Below, one piece after another: positions 7,412 to 14,488 of a DNA stretch of 45,616 bases. Under the pieces are notes generated by a model. It saw only the letters and a list, made by a program, of their open reading frames with translations, had not been told where the DNA came from and did not search any database. The translations under genes and the position numbers were made by a program. The DNA lies in IMG/VR virus record IMGVR_UViG_3300012532_000100, positions 1 to 45,616 of that record; one strand, written 5' to 3'. The stretch comes from a virus. How positions within the stretch are numbered: position 1 is the stretch's first letter; every line of letters starts with the position of its first letter.

Positions 7412-9653
7412 GTCGAAATGCCCGCGCGGGGGCGTCGTACCCGCGACCGCGTGGCCGCCGGTGCGCAGGTCGGTGATCTTGGCCGTCGAAATGCCCGCGC
7501 GGGGGCGTCGTACCCGCGACAACTGGTCGTGACCTACCTACCGCCGACCAACGAGGTCGAAATGCCCGCGCGGGGGCGTCGTACCCGCGACGTGTCGGCG
7601 GCGCCAGTTCGACCAGTGCAGCCAAGTCGAAATGCCCGCGCGGGGGCGTCGTACCCGCGACCGCTGCTGTCGATCTGGCGGCGGGCCGTTCGTATAGTCG
7701 AAATGCCCGCGCGGGGGCGTCGTACCCGCGACTCGGCCTCGGTCCGGCCGATCCCGCCGGCGGCCGAGTCGAAATGCCCGCGCGGGGGCGTCGTACCCGC
7801 GACTGATCTCCATCATGGTCTGGCCATCGCGGGATCGGATGTCGAAATGCCCGCGCGGGGGCGTCGTACCCGCGACGGAACCCCGGGCGAGGTGATGTCG
7901 CAGGTCAGCACCTCGTCGAAATGCCCGCGCGGGGGCGTCGTACCCGCGACGGTACTCCTGGTCCGGCGACCTCGACCGCAGCTTCGGTCGAAATGCCCGC
8001 GCGGGGGCGTCGTACCCGCGACCAGAAGGCCGTGTATCCGGTGACAACGACCCACGTCGAAATGCCCGCGCGGGGGCGTCGTACCCGCGACCCGAAGCGA
8101 CACTACGCCGCACCCGCAGTGGCACCCGTCGAAATGCCCGCGCGGGGGCGTCGTACCCGCGACCCTGAAACGAGCGGCGAGGAGCACACCCGCTTCCTCG
8201 TCGAAATGCCCGCGCGGGGGCGTCGTACCCGCGACGGATGAGGAGTTCGCCGGCGAGGTTGGTGGCATCCTGTCGAAATGCCCGCGCGGGGGCGTCGTAC
8301 CCGCGACATCAAGCACGACGAACCCTGGCCGCCTGTCCGGCCGTCGAAATGCCCGCGCGGGGGCGTCGTACCCGCGACCATTTGGGTAACTTTGGTGAGG
8401 CTTGCTATGGCCCTAGTCGAAATGCCCGCGCGGGGGCGTCGTACCCGCGACCGGTGGGCCGTGACGTTGCTTCGCTTACGCGGCAAGTCGAAATGCCCGC
8501 GCGGGGGGCGTCGTACCCGCGACTCCGCCATCGTGTGGAATTCACCACCTCACCGTGGTCGAAATGCCCGCGCGGGGGCGTCGTACCCGCGACTGAGTCT
8601 CCACGACTCACGCCGGTCCGGATTCCGTCGAAATGCCCGCGCGGGGGCGTCGTACCCGCGACGGGATATCTGAATACCAAGATACTCACATGCGACCAGT
8701 CGAAATGCCCGCGCGCGGGGGCGTCGTACCCGCGACAGGATCTTGACCATGAGCACGTTCTGGGCAGGCGGGAGTCGAAATGCCCGCGCGGGGGCGTCGT
8801 ACCCGCGACCTCTGCACTCGGGCCGAGATCAAGGACTTCGAAGAGCGTCGAAATGCCCGCGCGGGGGCGTCGTACCCGCGACCGGGGCAACAGGTTTTCG
8901 TCGCGCTGGCCCTCCGGCGGGTCGAAATGCCCGCGCGGGGGCGTCGTACCCGCGACGTGGGCAGGCACATGGTGTGGTTCCCCGCGCGGGGGCGTCGTAC
9001 CCGCGACTGGGCTGATGTCGTCAGCTTCTCGGTGCCGCGGCGAGGTCGAAATGCCCGCGACGGATGGCGCGTTACCGGTTATGCGCGCGGTTAGGGCGGT
9101 CGAAATGCCCGCGCGGGGGCGTCGTACCCGCGACTGGCCCCTGTTCTCGGTCGCGCGGTCGGGTCGACTTGTCGAAATGCCCGCGCGGGGGCGTCGTACC
9201 CGCGACGTGATGCAGGTCGACCTGCGGGACATGAAGGCCGCGGAGTCGAAATGCCCGCGCGGGGGCGTCGTACCCGCGACGAGGACATCGGTATCCATCC
9301 TTCGGTGGCGTCGCACGGTCGAAATGCCCGCGCGGGGGCGTCGTACCCGCGACACCAACAGTGTCGGTAGCGCAGTCGCGATCGACCTGTCGAAATGCCC
9401 GCGCGGGGGCGTCGTACCCGCGACCTGTATCGCCCGTCCCCTCTCGATCAATGTCGACGGGTGTCGCAATGCCCGCGCGGGGGCGTCGTACCCGCGACTG
9501 GGAACCGGTCGGCAGGGGTCCCGTCCCCACCGCACCGCGAGCGTCGCAATGCCCGCGCGGGGGCGTCGTACCCGCGACGGCGCCGGGTACCGCACCCCGG
9601 CCGCCATGCGCGGAGGTCGAAATGGCCCCGCGCGGGGGCGTCGTACCCGCGAC
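7412..9653 (+). CRISPR. CRISPR array, 32 repeats and 31 spacers, type V-M
   Basis: Repeats are 36 bp, beginning GTCGAAATGCCCGCGCGG and ending GTCGTACCCGCGAC. The 3' part folds into a 6-bp hairpin (CGCGGG/CCCGCG, 9-nt loop) two bases before the spacer, as in other type V crRNAs. Repeat starts: 7412, 7485, 7556, 7626, 7697, 7768, 7841, 7915, 7987, 8056, 8128, 8200, 8272, 8343, 8416, 8487, 8558, 8627, 8699, 8774, 8847, 8921, 8981 (first 9 bases lost), 9045 (17 bp only), 9099, 9171, 9245, 9318, 9389, 9463, 9543, 9616. Spacers are 33-38 bp except one of 44 and a 24-base remnant. Repeats 16, 19 and 32 have 1-2 extra bases; repeats 30 and 31 start GTCGCAATG. Variants toward the right support that end being oldest. 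Spacer 1 (7448-7484) matches the prophage itself. Confidence 0.98.
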
Positions 9654-9775
9654 ACCCTGCCATGGCGGCTCCGAGGTTGGCGCGGCCACCTCGCGCGGGA
9701 ATGGCTGTCCTCTTCCACTTCCGCGTCAAGGATGTGCCGGCTGGCAAAGGGTTTCTACGGCATCGAGCGGGCGAC

Positions 9776-10021
9776 CTAGAACTCTCGCTCGGCTGAGAGC
9801 TGTCGCGGGCGGCGGAGGTTGGCGCCCTTGCCCGGCCGGCCCCTCAGCGCGGCGCGTAGCGGGACGGCAGCGTAAAGCGGCGTTCGTTCGTCGAGGTGCG
9901 CGACCGGCTCGATGCCGAGTCGGCTGATCTCTCGGCGCAGTGAGGCGCTGGACAGGCCCGTTTCGGCGGCTGCCTGCCGGGTGGTCAGGGCAAGCCTGCC
10001 GTCAACTGTGATCCGGATCAT
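9776..10021 (-). CDS. Small helix-turn-helix DNA-binding protein
   Basis: An 81-aa protein from ATG 10021 (GTGGGG upstream; GTG 10039 is an alternative). ALTTRQAAAETGLSSASLRR is a clear helix-turn-helix of the kind seen in excisionase-like and replication-control proteins of actinobacterial mobile elements; the tail is basic. It is divergent from the DUF2637-like gene, and a perfect 22-bp palindrome with a second half-copy near its own start lies between them, a likely operator for this protein. Confidence 0.7.
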   Translation of the reverse strand: MIRITVDGRLALTTRQAAAETGLSSASLRREISRLGIEPVAHLDERTPLYAAVPLRAALRGRPGKGANLRRPRQLSAEREF

Positions 10022-10076
10022 TGGCCCCACGCCCGCCACGCTAGCGCGGCAAGCCAGCCCCGTCTACCCCCTTGCG

Positions 10077-10098
10077 TATGCCGCGCTAGCGCGGCATA
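10077..10098. promoter_or_regulatory. Perfect 22-bp palindrome, probable operator
   Basis: TATGCCGCGCT is followed directly by its reverse complement. A partial copy, GCTAGCGCGGCA, lies at about 10040-10051. Both are in the gap between the divergent HTH gene and the DUF2637-like gene, where a regulator would control both directions. Confidence 0.65.
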
Positions 10099-10176
10099 CT
10101 AAGGGGCATGACAGCGATCCGCGTAGAGCGCGACACCCGCAGCTCCGCGTCCCCCAGCTTCGTCCAGGAGGACACC

Positions 10177-10857
10177 ATGACCGTAACCAACCCCACCGTT
10201 ATCGAGCTGCCCCGCCTGCGCCGGGTCCGCTGGGCCGTGCGCGCGACCCTAAGCCTCGGCGTGGCCGCCTCGGTCGTGGCCAACGTGCTACACGCCGTGG
10301 ACAACCCCATCTCGCAGGCGATCGCCGCCTGGCCGCCCCTCGCCTTGCTGCTCACCGTCGAGCTCATCTCACGGGTGCCGGTGCACCGCCGCTCCCTCGC
10401 GGCCGCCCGGCTGGTCGCCACCGCGGCAATCGCCGGGATCGCCGCCTGGATCTCCTACTGGCACATGGCCGGCGTGGCGGCCCGCTACGGCGAGACCGGC
10501 GCCTCGGCGTACCTGCTGCCGTTCTCCGTCGACGGGCTGATCGTTGTGGCCAGCGTCTGCCTGGTGGAGCTCGCCGGCCGGATCCGCGACCTCGAGGTCG
10601 CGCCGGCCGTCCTACCGGTGCCAGCGGTGGCCGAGCCGGCGCCGGAGCTGCCGGCCGAGCTGCTGGCTCGGGCGACCGAGGCCGCGCGCAGGTACCTGGC
10701 CGACACCGGCAAGCCGATCAACCGTGACGCGCTTGGCCGGGCACTGCGCGTGCGCAACGAGGTGGCAACCCGTCTGGTGCGCCCCGCCCGCACCGCGGCC
10801 GCGACGACCAACGGCACTCCGATGCCCGAGTTGCTGGCGGCGGTCAGCGCCTCCTGA
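10177..10857 (+). CDS. DUF2637-like membrane protein
   Basis: A 226-aa protein with AGGAGG 5 bases before the ATG. Four hydrophobic stretches lie in the first 130 residues (LSLGVAASVVANVLHAV; WPPLALLLTVELI; LVATAAIAGIAAWISY; YLLPFSVDGLIVVASVCLV), the layout of the DUF2637 family found in actinobacterial conjugative elements, plasmids and phages. The C-terminal 80 residues are soluble and helical, possibly DNA-binding (AARRYLADTGKPINRDALGRALR). The function of the family is unclear; some members sit beside transfer or replication-control genes. It is probably controlled by the upstream palindrome. Confidence 0.75.
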   Translation: MTVTNPTVIELPRLRRVRWAVRATLSLGVAASVVANVLHAVDNPISQAIAAWPPLALLLTVELISRVPVHRRSLAAARLVATAAIAGIAAWISYWHMAGVAARYGETGASAYLLPFSVDGLIVVASVCLVELAGRIRDLEVAPAVLPVPAVAEPAPELPAELLARATEAARRYLADTGKPINRDALGRALRVRNEVATRLVRPARTAAATTNGTPMPELLAAVSAS

Positions 10858-10901
10858 ATGTGACCGGTTCCTGGGGAGGCTCCGGTACGACCCAACAGGC
10901 C

Positions 10902-10939
10902 GGGCCCCGGCCGTGCGACGTCACCGCCGGCCGGGGCCC
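10902..10939 (+). terminator. Hairpin after DUF2637-like gene
   Basis: GGGCCCCGGCCG (10902-10913) pairs with CGGCCGGGGCCC (10928-10939). TTGATCAG follows, so it lacks a clean U-run. It lies between two plus-strand genes and may attenuate transcription. Confidence 0.5.
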
Positions 10940-10965
10940 TTGATCAGGATCGGAGGTCCTGACCC

Positions 10966-11310
10966 ATGAGCACGGTACCTACCCATCAGACGCCGCGCGG
11001 ACGCGAGCCGTCCGCGGCGGATCTGCTGGCCGCGGAGATCGAGGGGATGCGGCTGGTCGCTGCTGAGGACCTGGCCGCCGGCGGCACTGGGACCACGGCG
11101 CGGCTGGTGCAGTACACGCGAGCTGCCGCGATCGTCGAGTGGCACCTGGACAGCGCCGCACCCGGCATGGTCAAGTTGGCCGCGATCCGTCGTGTCGTCG
11201 TCGCCCTGGACGCCGCCAAGGACGCGGCGTGGGGTGGCCGTGACGACCCGGAGACCGGCGTGCCGCTGCCGCCCGGCATCGAGGGGTACGCGCCCCGCGC
11301 CGGTTCCTGA
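10966..11310 (+). CDS. Unknown 114-aa phage protein
   Basis: A soluble, mostly helical protein (SAADLLAAEIEGMRLVAAED; then VKLAAIRRVVVALDAAKDAA) with a proline-rich end. GGATCGGAGG precedes the ATG at a suitable distance. No family recognised. It lies between two hairpins on the plus strand of the accessory region. Confidence 0.7.
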   Translation: MSTVPTHQTPRGREPSAADLLAAEIEGMRLVAAEDLAAGGTGTTARLVQYTRAAAIVEWHLDSAAPGMVKLAAIRRVVVALDAAKDAAWGGRDDPETGVPLPPGIEGYAPRAGS

Positions 11311-11317
11311 GACGAGC

Positions 11318-11352
11318 GAAGCGCCCCCGCCCGTCACGGGCGGGGGCGCTTC
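11318..11352. terminator. Strong 16-bp stem terminator
   Basis: GAAGCGCCCCCGCCCG (11318-11333) pairs perfectly with 11337-11352 around a TCA loop. It follows the stop of the 114-aa gene by 7 bases. The downstream T-run is short (TTCTTCC with the stem's last bases), common in high-GC actinobacteria. Confidence 0.8.
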
Positions 11353-11406
11353 TTCCTGGTCTGGTCCGCCAACCTAGTTAGCTCGGCCCTACCGGCAGTT
11401 GCTCAC

Positions 11407-11461
11407 GGCTCCTACCCTTGGGCCCCATCGAAGGCCCCATCGAAGAACAAAGGTAGGAGCC
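11407..11461 (+). promoter_or_regulatory. Hairpin that hides the ribosome site of the lipoprotein gene
   Basis: GGCTCCTACCCTTG (11407-11420) can pair with CAAAGGTAGGAGCC (11448-11461) with one mismatch. The right arm contains GGTAGGAG, the ribosome site of the gene at 11470. The loop contains two tandem copies of GGCCCCATCGAA. Such a structure in the mRNA would reduce translation unless opened. Confidence 0.5.
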
Positions 11462-11469
11462 AACCGACC

Positions 11470-11802
11470 ATGAGAAAGATCCTTCCCATCGTGAGCATCA
11501 CCACTGCCGGCCTCGTCGCCGCGCTCGTGGCGTGCGCCGCGCCGGGCAGCCCCGACAAGCCCGGACCCGCGCCGAGCCGTCCCGCTGCCGTCACGACCTC
11601 GGCGGTAGAGCGTCCGGGCAGTCCCGCCGTGTATGCCAGCATCGCCGCCGAGACCGACTGCGTGAAGCTACAAACATCCTTCGACACCGCCGCGGCGGCC
11701 CACGACCGGGACAAAGCCCGCAGCCGCCTGGACCTCATGGAGATCGACACCGCATATATGCAGGCCATCGATGCTCGAATGCGGGAGCTGAAATGCTACT
11801 GA
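11470..11802 (+). CDS. Small prophage lipoprotein
   Basis: A 110-aa protein with a lipoprotein signal peptide: positive start MRKI, hydrophobic core and lipobox LVAC (Cys22). After a proline/serine linker comes a small helical domain bounded by cysteines (DCVKLQTSFD to LKCY), which may form a disulphide. It would be anchored outside the membrane. Surface lipoproteins carried by prophages often block superinfection; that role is only a guess here. Last plus-strand gene before the converging late operon. Confidence 0.8.
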   Translation: MRKILPIVSITTAGLVAALVACAAPGSPDKPGPAPSRPAAVTTSAVERPGSPAVYASIAAETDCVKLQTSFDTAAAAHDRDKARSRLDLMEIDTAYMQAIDARMRELKCY

Positions 11803-11874
11803 CCGTGGGCACAGAAGATGCCGGCCCGCCGTCCGGGGCGCCCCGGGCGGCGGGCCTCTCATTGTTGGGGCGAT

Positions 11875-12360
11875 CTACATGCGCGGCGGCACGCTGCCGG
11901 GCGGGATCGGTGTCCCGGTGCGGCGGGCCTGCTGCTCGCGGAGGTGCTGTACGGCCTCGGGCGGCTTCCTCTGGGCGTTGTTGCGCAGGCCCCAGACCCC
12001 GATGGCGCCCAGCGCGCTGCCGAGGATGATCTGCCACTCGTCCGGGGTGATCTGGTTGTCGGTCACGGCCGCTTGCATCGCGACGCCGCCGGCGGCCAGG
12101 GCCGCGACGATCAGCTTGCGGTACCCGCTCAGCGGCGGCCGGGGGCCTCGGCGAGCGTAGGCGTCGGCGAAGTGCTTGGGCAGCCACGCGGTGAGGACGG
12201 CGATCGCGGTGACGGTGATCTCCTGCGGGACGTAGCCGGCGATCAGCTCGGTCCATGGCACGGTGTTCGGGTTCCGGTCGAGGCCGGCCACGAACTCCAG
12301 CAGGATCGCGATCGCCGTCGGTACCAGGATGAGCGCGTTGGACACGCCGCGTTTGGTCAT
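11875..12360 (-). CDS. Putative holin-like membrane protein
   Basis: A 161-aa protein from ATG 12360. It has a hydrophobic N-terminal segment (ALILVPTAIAILLEFVAG), a second near VTAIAVLTAWL and a third pair around LIVAALAAGG and IILGSALGAIGVWGL, then a charged C-terminal tail: the layout of many actinophage holins. It is the last gene of the late transcript and overlaps the stop of the gene before it. Holins make the membrane holes that release endolysin. The sequence alone does not prove this role. Confidence 0.6.
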   Translation of the reverse strand: MTKRGVSNALILVPTAIAILLEFVAGLDRNPNTVPWTELIAGYVPQEITVTAIAVLTAWLPKHFADAYARRGPRPPLSGYRKLIVAALAAGGVAMQAAVTDNQITPDEWQIILGSALGAIGVWGLRNNAQRKPPEAVQHLREQQARRTGTPIPPGSVPPRM

Positions 12361-12668
12361 GACGGTCCTTCCGTGGTCGCGGGCAGCATCGCCCGCACGA
12401 AGGCATCTTTGGCCTCGATCAACCGCTGGAGGCCGGTGAGGAGCTGGTCGACGTCGCCGCCGGCCGGAAAGCGTCTGGCCATCTCGTGCGCCAGGTCGTG
12501 GCACATCTGGCTCGTCGGTCGCGGGTACGGCGGCAGCTGCTTGTACTCGAACCAGCGCAGCCGGGCGGCGACCGCCGGGTGTCGCTCGATGATGCTCTGC
12601 GCGTCGCGGGCTCGGTGGCACACGGCCGGGTCACACGTCGAGTGGTCCAGGTCGTCGGGCAGCGGCAC
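12357..12668 (-). CDS. Acb2/Tad1-hairpin-like protein (possible anti-CBASS sponge)
   Basis: A 103-aa protein. The C-terminal half (FEYKQLPPYP, then SQMCHDLAHEMARRFP, then LLTGLQRLIEAKDAFVRAML) has the pattern of the Acb2 family: an aromatic-x-tyrosine strand-like start, a helix ending in a proline, and a second helix rich in Leu/Ala with a conserved acidic-Ala pair. Acb2 hexamers trap cyclic nucleotides and blunt CBASS defence; homologues are common in actinophages, often beside holins. Here an extra 35 residues with two cysteines precede the domain. The assignment rests on remembered family pattern only. Confidence 0.5.
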   Translation of the reverse strand: MPLPDDLDHSTCDPAVCHRARDAQSIIERHPAVAARLRWFEYKQLPPYPRPTSQMCHDLAHEMARRFPAGGDVDQLLTGLQRLIEAKDAFVRAMLPATTEGPS

Positions 12669-12674
12669 CCGGGC

Positions 12675-13034
12675 TCAGCCTCCGACCATGTAGGTCTGGA
12701 CGGTCGGCGCTGGGCCGGTGGCGGTCATCGTGGTACTCGGGTGCACCGCCGCGCCCTGCCCGATGACCGGCATCGGGGGCTCGCTGTGGGCCGGCTTGGC
12801 TGCGGGCTCGTCGAGGACCAGGTGCACGGCGGTCACCTTGATCTCGCAGCTGGCCCAGACCTTGTCGTGGTGGCCGGAGGCTTCGACCCGCACCCCGTTG
12901 GTGGGGACCTCGTCGACGAGCTCGGCGATGGCCCGCTTGGCGAGCTCGCCCTGGGCCTGGCCGTAGACGTTGGCCTCGGCGACGGCCCGGCGGACGGCGT
13001 CCTTGGTGCCGGTTGCGCTGATGTGCCAGCTCAC
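12675..13034 (-). CDS. Unknown 119-aa late protein
   Basis: Starts at GTG 13034 with AGGAAGGA upstream. VRRAVAEANVYGQAQGELAKRAIAELVDE forms a long helix in part, then a beta-rich part (RVEASGHHDKVWASCEIKV) and a Pro/Ala/Thr tail. Small proteins of this kind occur in lysis cassettes of actinophages. No function known to me. Confidence 0.7.
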   Translation of the reverse strand: MSWHISATGTKDAVRRAVAEANVYGQAQGELAKRAIAELVDEVPTNGVRVEASGHHDKVWASCEIKVTAVHLVLDEPAAKPAHSEPPMPVIGQGAAVHPSTTMTATGPAPTVQTYMVGG

Positions 13035-13060
13035 GCTCGTGTCCTTCCTGTTTTGGCGGG

Positions 13061-13702
13061 TCAGTTGAGGTGGTCGGCGAGCACCCCGTTGCTGAGGTGC
13101 CCGTGGTAGTAGCCCGCCGTGCCGGGTGTGCCGATGGCGATCGACGGCGTGACGCTCACGTTGGCCTGCCGCGGGTCGCCGGACCGGGTCCAGAAGCCGC
13201 CGGTGGAGGAGGGTTCGTCGACCGGCCAGTCGTGGTCCATGCCGGGCGTACCGTCCGGGCGTGGGCAGCGCACCATTAGCGCGATGCCGTCGGGGCCCTT
13301 GCGGGTCAGCCAGTGCGCGTCGAACGTGGCGCCGGCTTCGGCGGTGGGCGCGTCCGGTGGGGCGTGCCGCCAGTGCAGCACCCGCAGCTGGCCGGTGTCG
13401 GCGCGCCGGTACAGCCGCTCGGACCAGGTCTGCCAGGCGTCGCCCTCGACGAACCGGTAGCCGCAGCCGTTGGCGCATTCGGTGGGCCAGCGCGGGTCGT
13501 CGTGCGGCGGCGCCGGCCGCCAGGACAGGTCGTGGTAGCCGCGCTCGTTCCAGGCGGTGTCGACCTCCTCGCCGGTCCAGGCGAGGGCCTCGTGCCAGCC
13601 GCCGGCGCAGGTGAACGCGCCGCCCTGGTACCTGCTGGTGTAGCGGCGCAGGCCGCGTCGGTCGCGGCCGACCGGTTCCAGCCAGAACGTCTGCCAGCTC
13701 AC
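13061..13702 (-). CDS. Unknown 213-aa late protein rich in Trp and His
   Basis: Start chosen at GTG 13702 because GAAGGAG lies 8 bases before it; ATG 13723 upstream is the alternative. The protein has many aromatic residues (WQTFWLEPVGRD, GGWHEALAW, HHLSWRPAP-like spacing) and a CANGCGYRF pair of cysteines, looking like an extracellular or virion-associated module. It lies next to the lysis-like genes. No family recognised. Confidence 0.7.
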   Translation of the reverse strand: MSWQTFWLEPVGRDRRGLRRYTSRYQGGAFTCAGGWHEALAWTGEEVDTAWNERGYHDLSWRPAPPHDDPRWPTECANGCGYRFVEGDAWQTWSERLYRRADTGQLRVLHWRHAPPDAPTAEAGATFDAHWLTRKGPDGIALMVRCPRPDGTPGMDHDWPVDEPSSTGGFWTRSGDPRQANVSVTPSIAIGTPGTAGYYHGHLSNGVLADHLN

Positions 13703-13715
13703 GCCCTTGACTCCT

Positions 13716-13731
13716 TCGAACATTTGTTCGG
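13716..13731 (+). promoter_or_regulatory. LexA (SOS) box with adjacent leaderless promoter
   Basis: TCGAACATTTGTTCGG fits the actinobacterial SOS box TCGAAC-N4-GTTCGA with one mismatch. It is followed at 13732-13737 by TACGGT, which fits a TANNNT -10 element, and then by ATG at 13741, the spacing of a leaderless start. LexA bound here would block this plus-strand promoter. Confidence 0.6.
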
Positions 13732-13740
13732 TACGGTGTG

Positions 13741-14023
13741 ATGGTGGAGGACGACGAGCGGCAGCTGGTCGACCAGCTGGTGGAGGTGACCAACCGGCAC
13801 CAGCAGCCACCAGCCGGACGGCTGGCGCGCCCGGGCGCTCGAGGAGATCCGGGCCATGACAACGGATCCGCGGCTGTTGACCGAGGCCGCGGTCTACCAC
13901 TGGCGGGGCGGGGCCTGGTGGCGTCATGTCGCGGCCGAGCTGCTCGTCGAGGCGGGCGCCGACCGGGCGCGGGCGCTGGAGGAGGCGAAGGCCCGGGGCC
14001 ACCGCTACGCGGGACAGCGCTGA
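13741..14023 (+). CDS. Small SOS-linked gene, frame broken near codon 25
   Basis: The only plus-strand gene inside the late operon. It begins MVEDDERQLVDQLVEVTNRH in one frame. From about 13805 the good coding signal moves to the +1 frame (DGWRARALEEIRAM, then TTDPRLLTEAAVYHWRGGAW to RGHRYAGQR, stop 14021-14023). Joined, this is a natural-looking helical protein of about 93 aa. Alternatively only the intact 55-aa frame from ATG 13856 (GAGGAG upstream) is made. The break may be a mutation, an error, or a +1 shift. Function unknown; an SOS-induced phage regulator or toxin are possibilities. Confidence 0.42.
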
Positions 14024-14035
14024 CGGCCTGGCGAC

Positions 14036-14485
14036 TTAGTGTGCCGGGGTGCCGCCGAGCTGGGTTTGGGCGTGCTCGGTCAGGCCGCGCAGGGTGGCGA
14101 TCTCCCGGTCGCGGGCGTCGATGGTTGCCTGGGCGGCGACCAGCTGGGTACGCAGGACGGCGGCCTCTTCGCCGAGCCGGCGTTCGTTGCGGTCGTACTG
14201 GTCGATGCGGGCGCGCAGCTCGGCGACCTCGGTGCGCAGCTGCGCGATGTCGGCCTCGGCGGCGGCGGCGCGCTCTTCTGCCGCCCGCGACCGTCGCTCC
14301 GCGGCGGTCCACGTGCGGTCGATCTCCGCCCGGGCGTGCTCCATCGTGGTGGCGGCGACCTGCTGAGCCAGGCCGGCGATGTCGAGGGCCGGCTTGCGGC
14401 GGTAGCGCCAACGGTCCAGCAGGTGCACGGCGCCGCCGGCGCCCAGGATCAGGGTGGCGTAGCCGGCCAGCGCCGCGAGGTCCAT
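14036..14485 (-). CDS. Membrane-anchored coiled-coil protein of lysis region
   Basis: A 149-aa protein with one N-terminal membrane helix (LAGYATLILGAGGAVHLL), then arginines, then about 100 residues of continuous coiled coil (AEERAAAAEADIAQLRTEVA and on). This is the architecture of spanin-like or holin-associated proteins. It starts 3 bases after the stop of the preceding gene, so it is expressed with it. Exact role unproven. Confidence 0.7.
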   Translation of the reverse strand: MDLAALAGYATLILGAGGAVHLLDRWRYRRKPALDIAGLAQQVAATTMEHARAEIDRTWTAAERRSRAAEERAAAAEADIAQLRTEVAELRARIDQYDRNERRLGEEAAVLRTQLVAAQATIDARDREIATLRGLTEHAQTQLGGTPAH

Positions 14486-14488
14486 CGG

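Noticed and set aside
7334-9796. Long open frames across the array on both strands, with repeating MPARGRRTRD or VAGTTPPRGHFD-like units.
   Set aside because: They come from the 36-bp repeat being a multiple of three and free of stops in several frames; spacers of varied length break periodicity. It is a CRISPR array and not a repeat protein.
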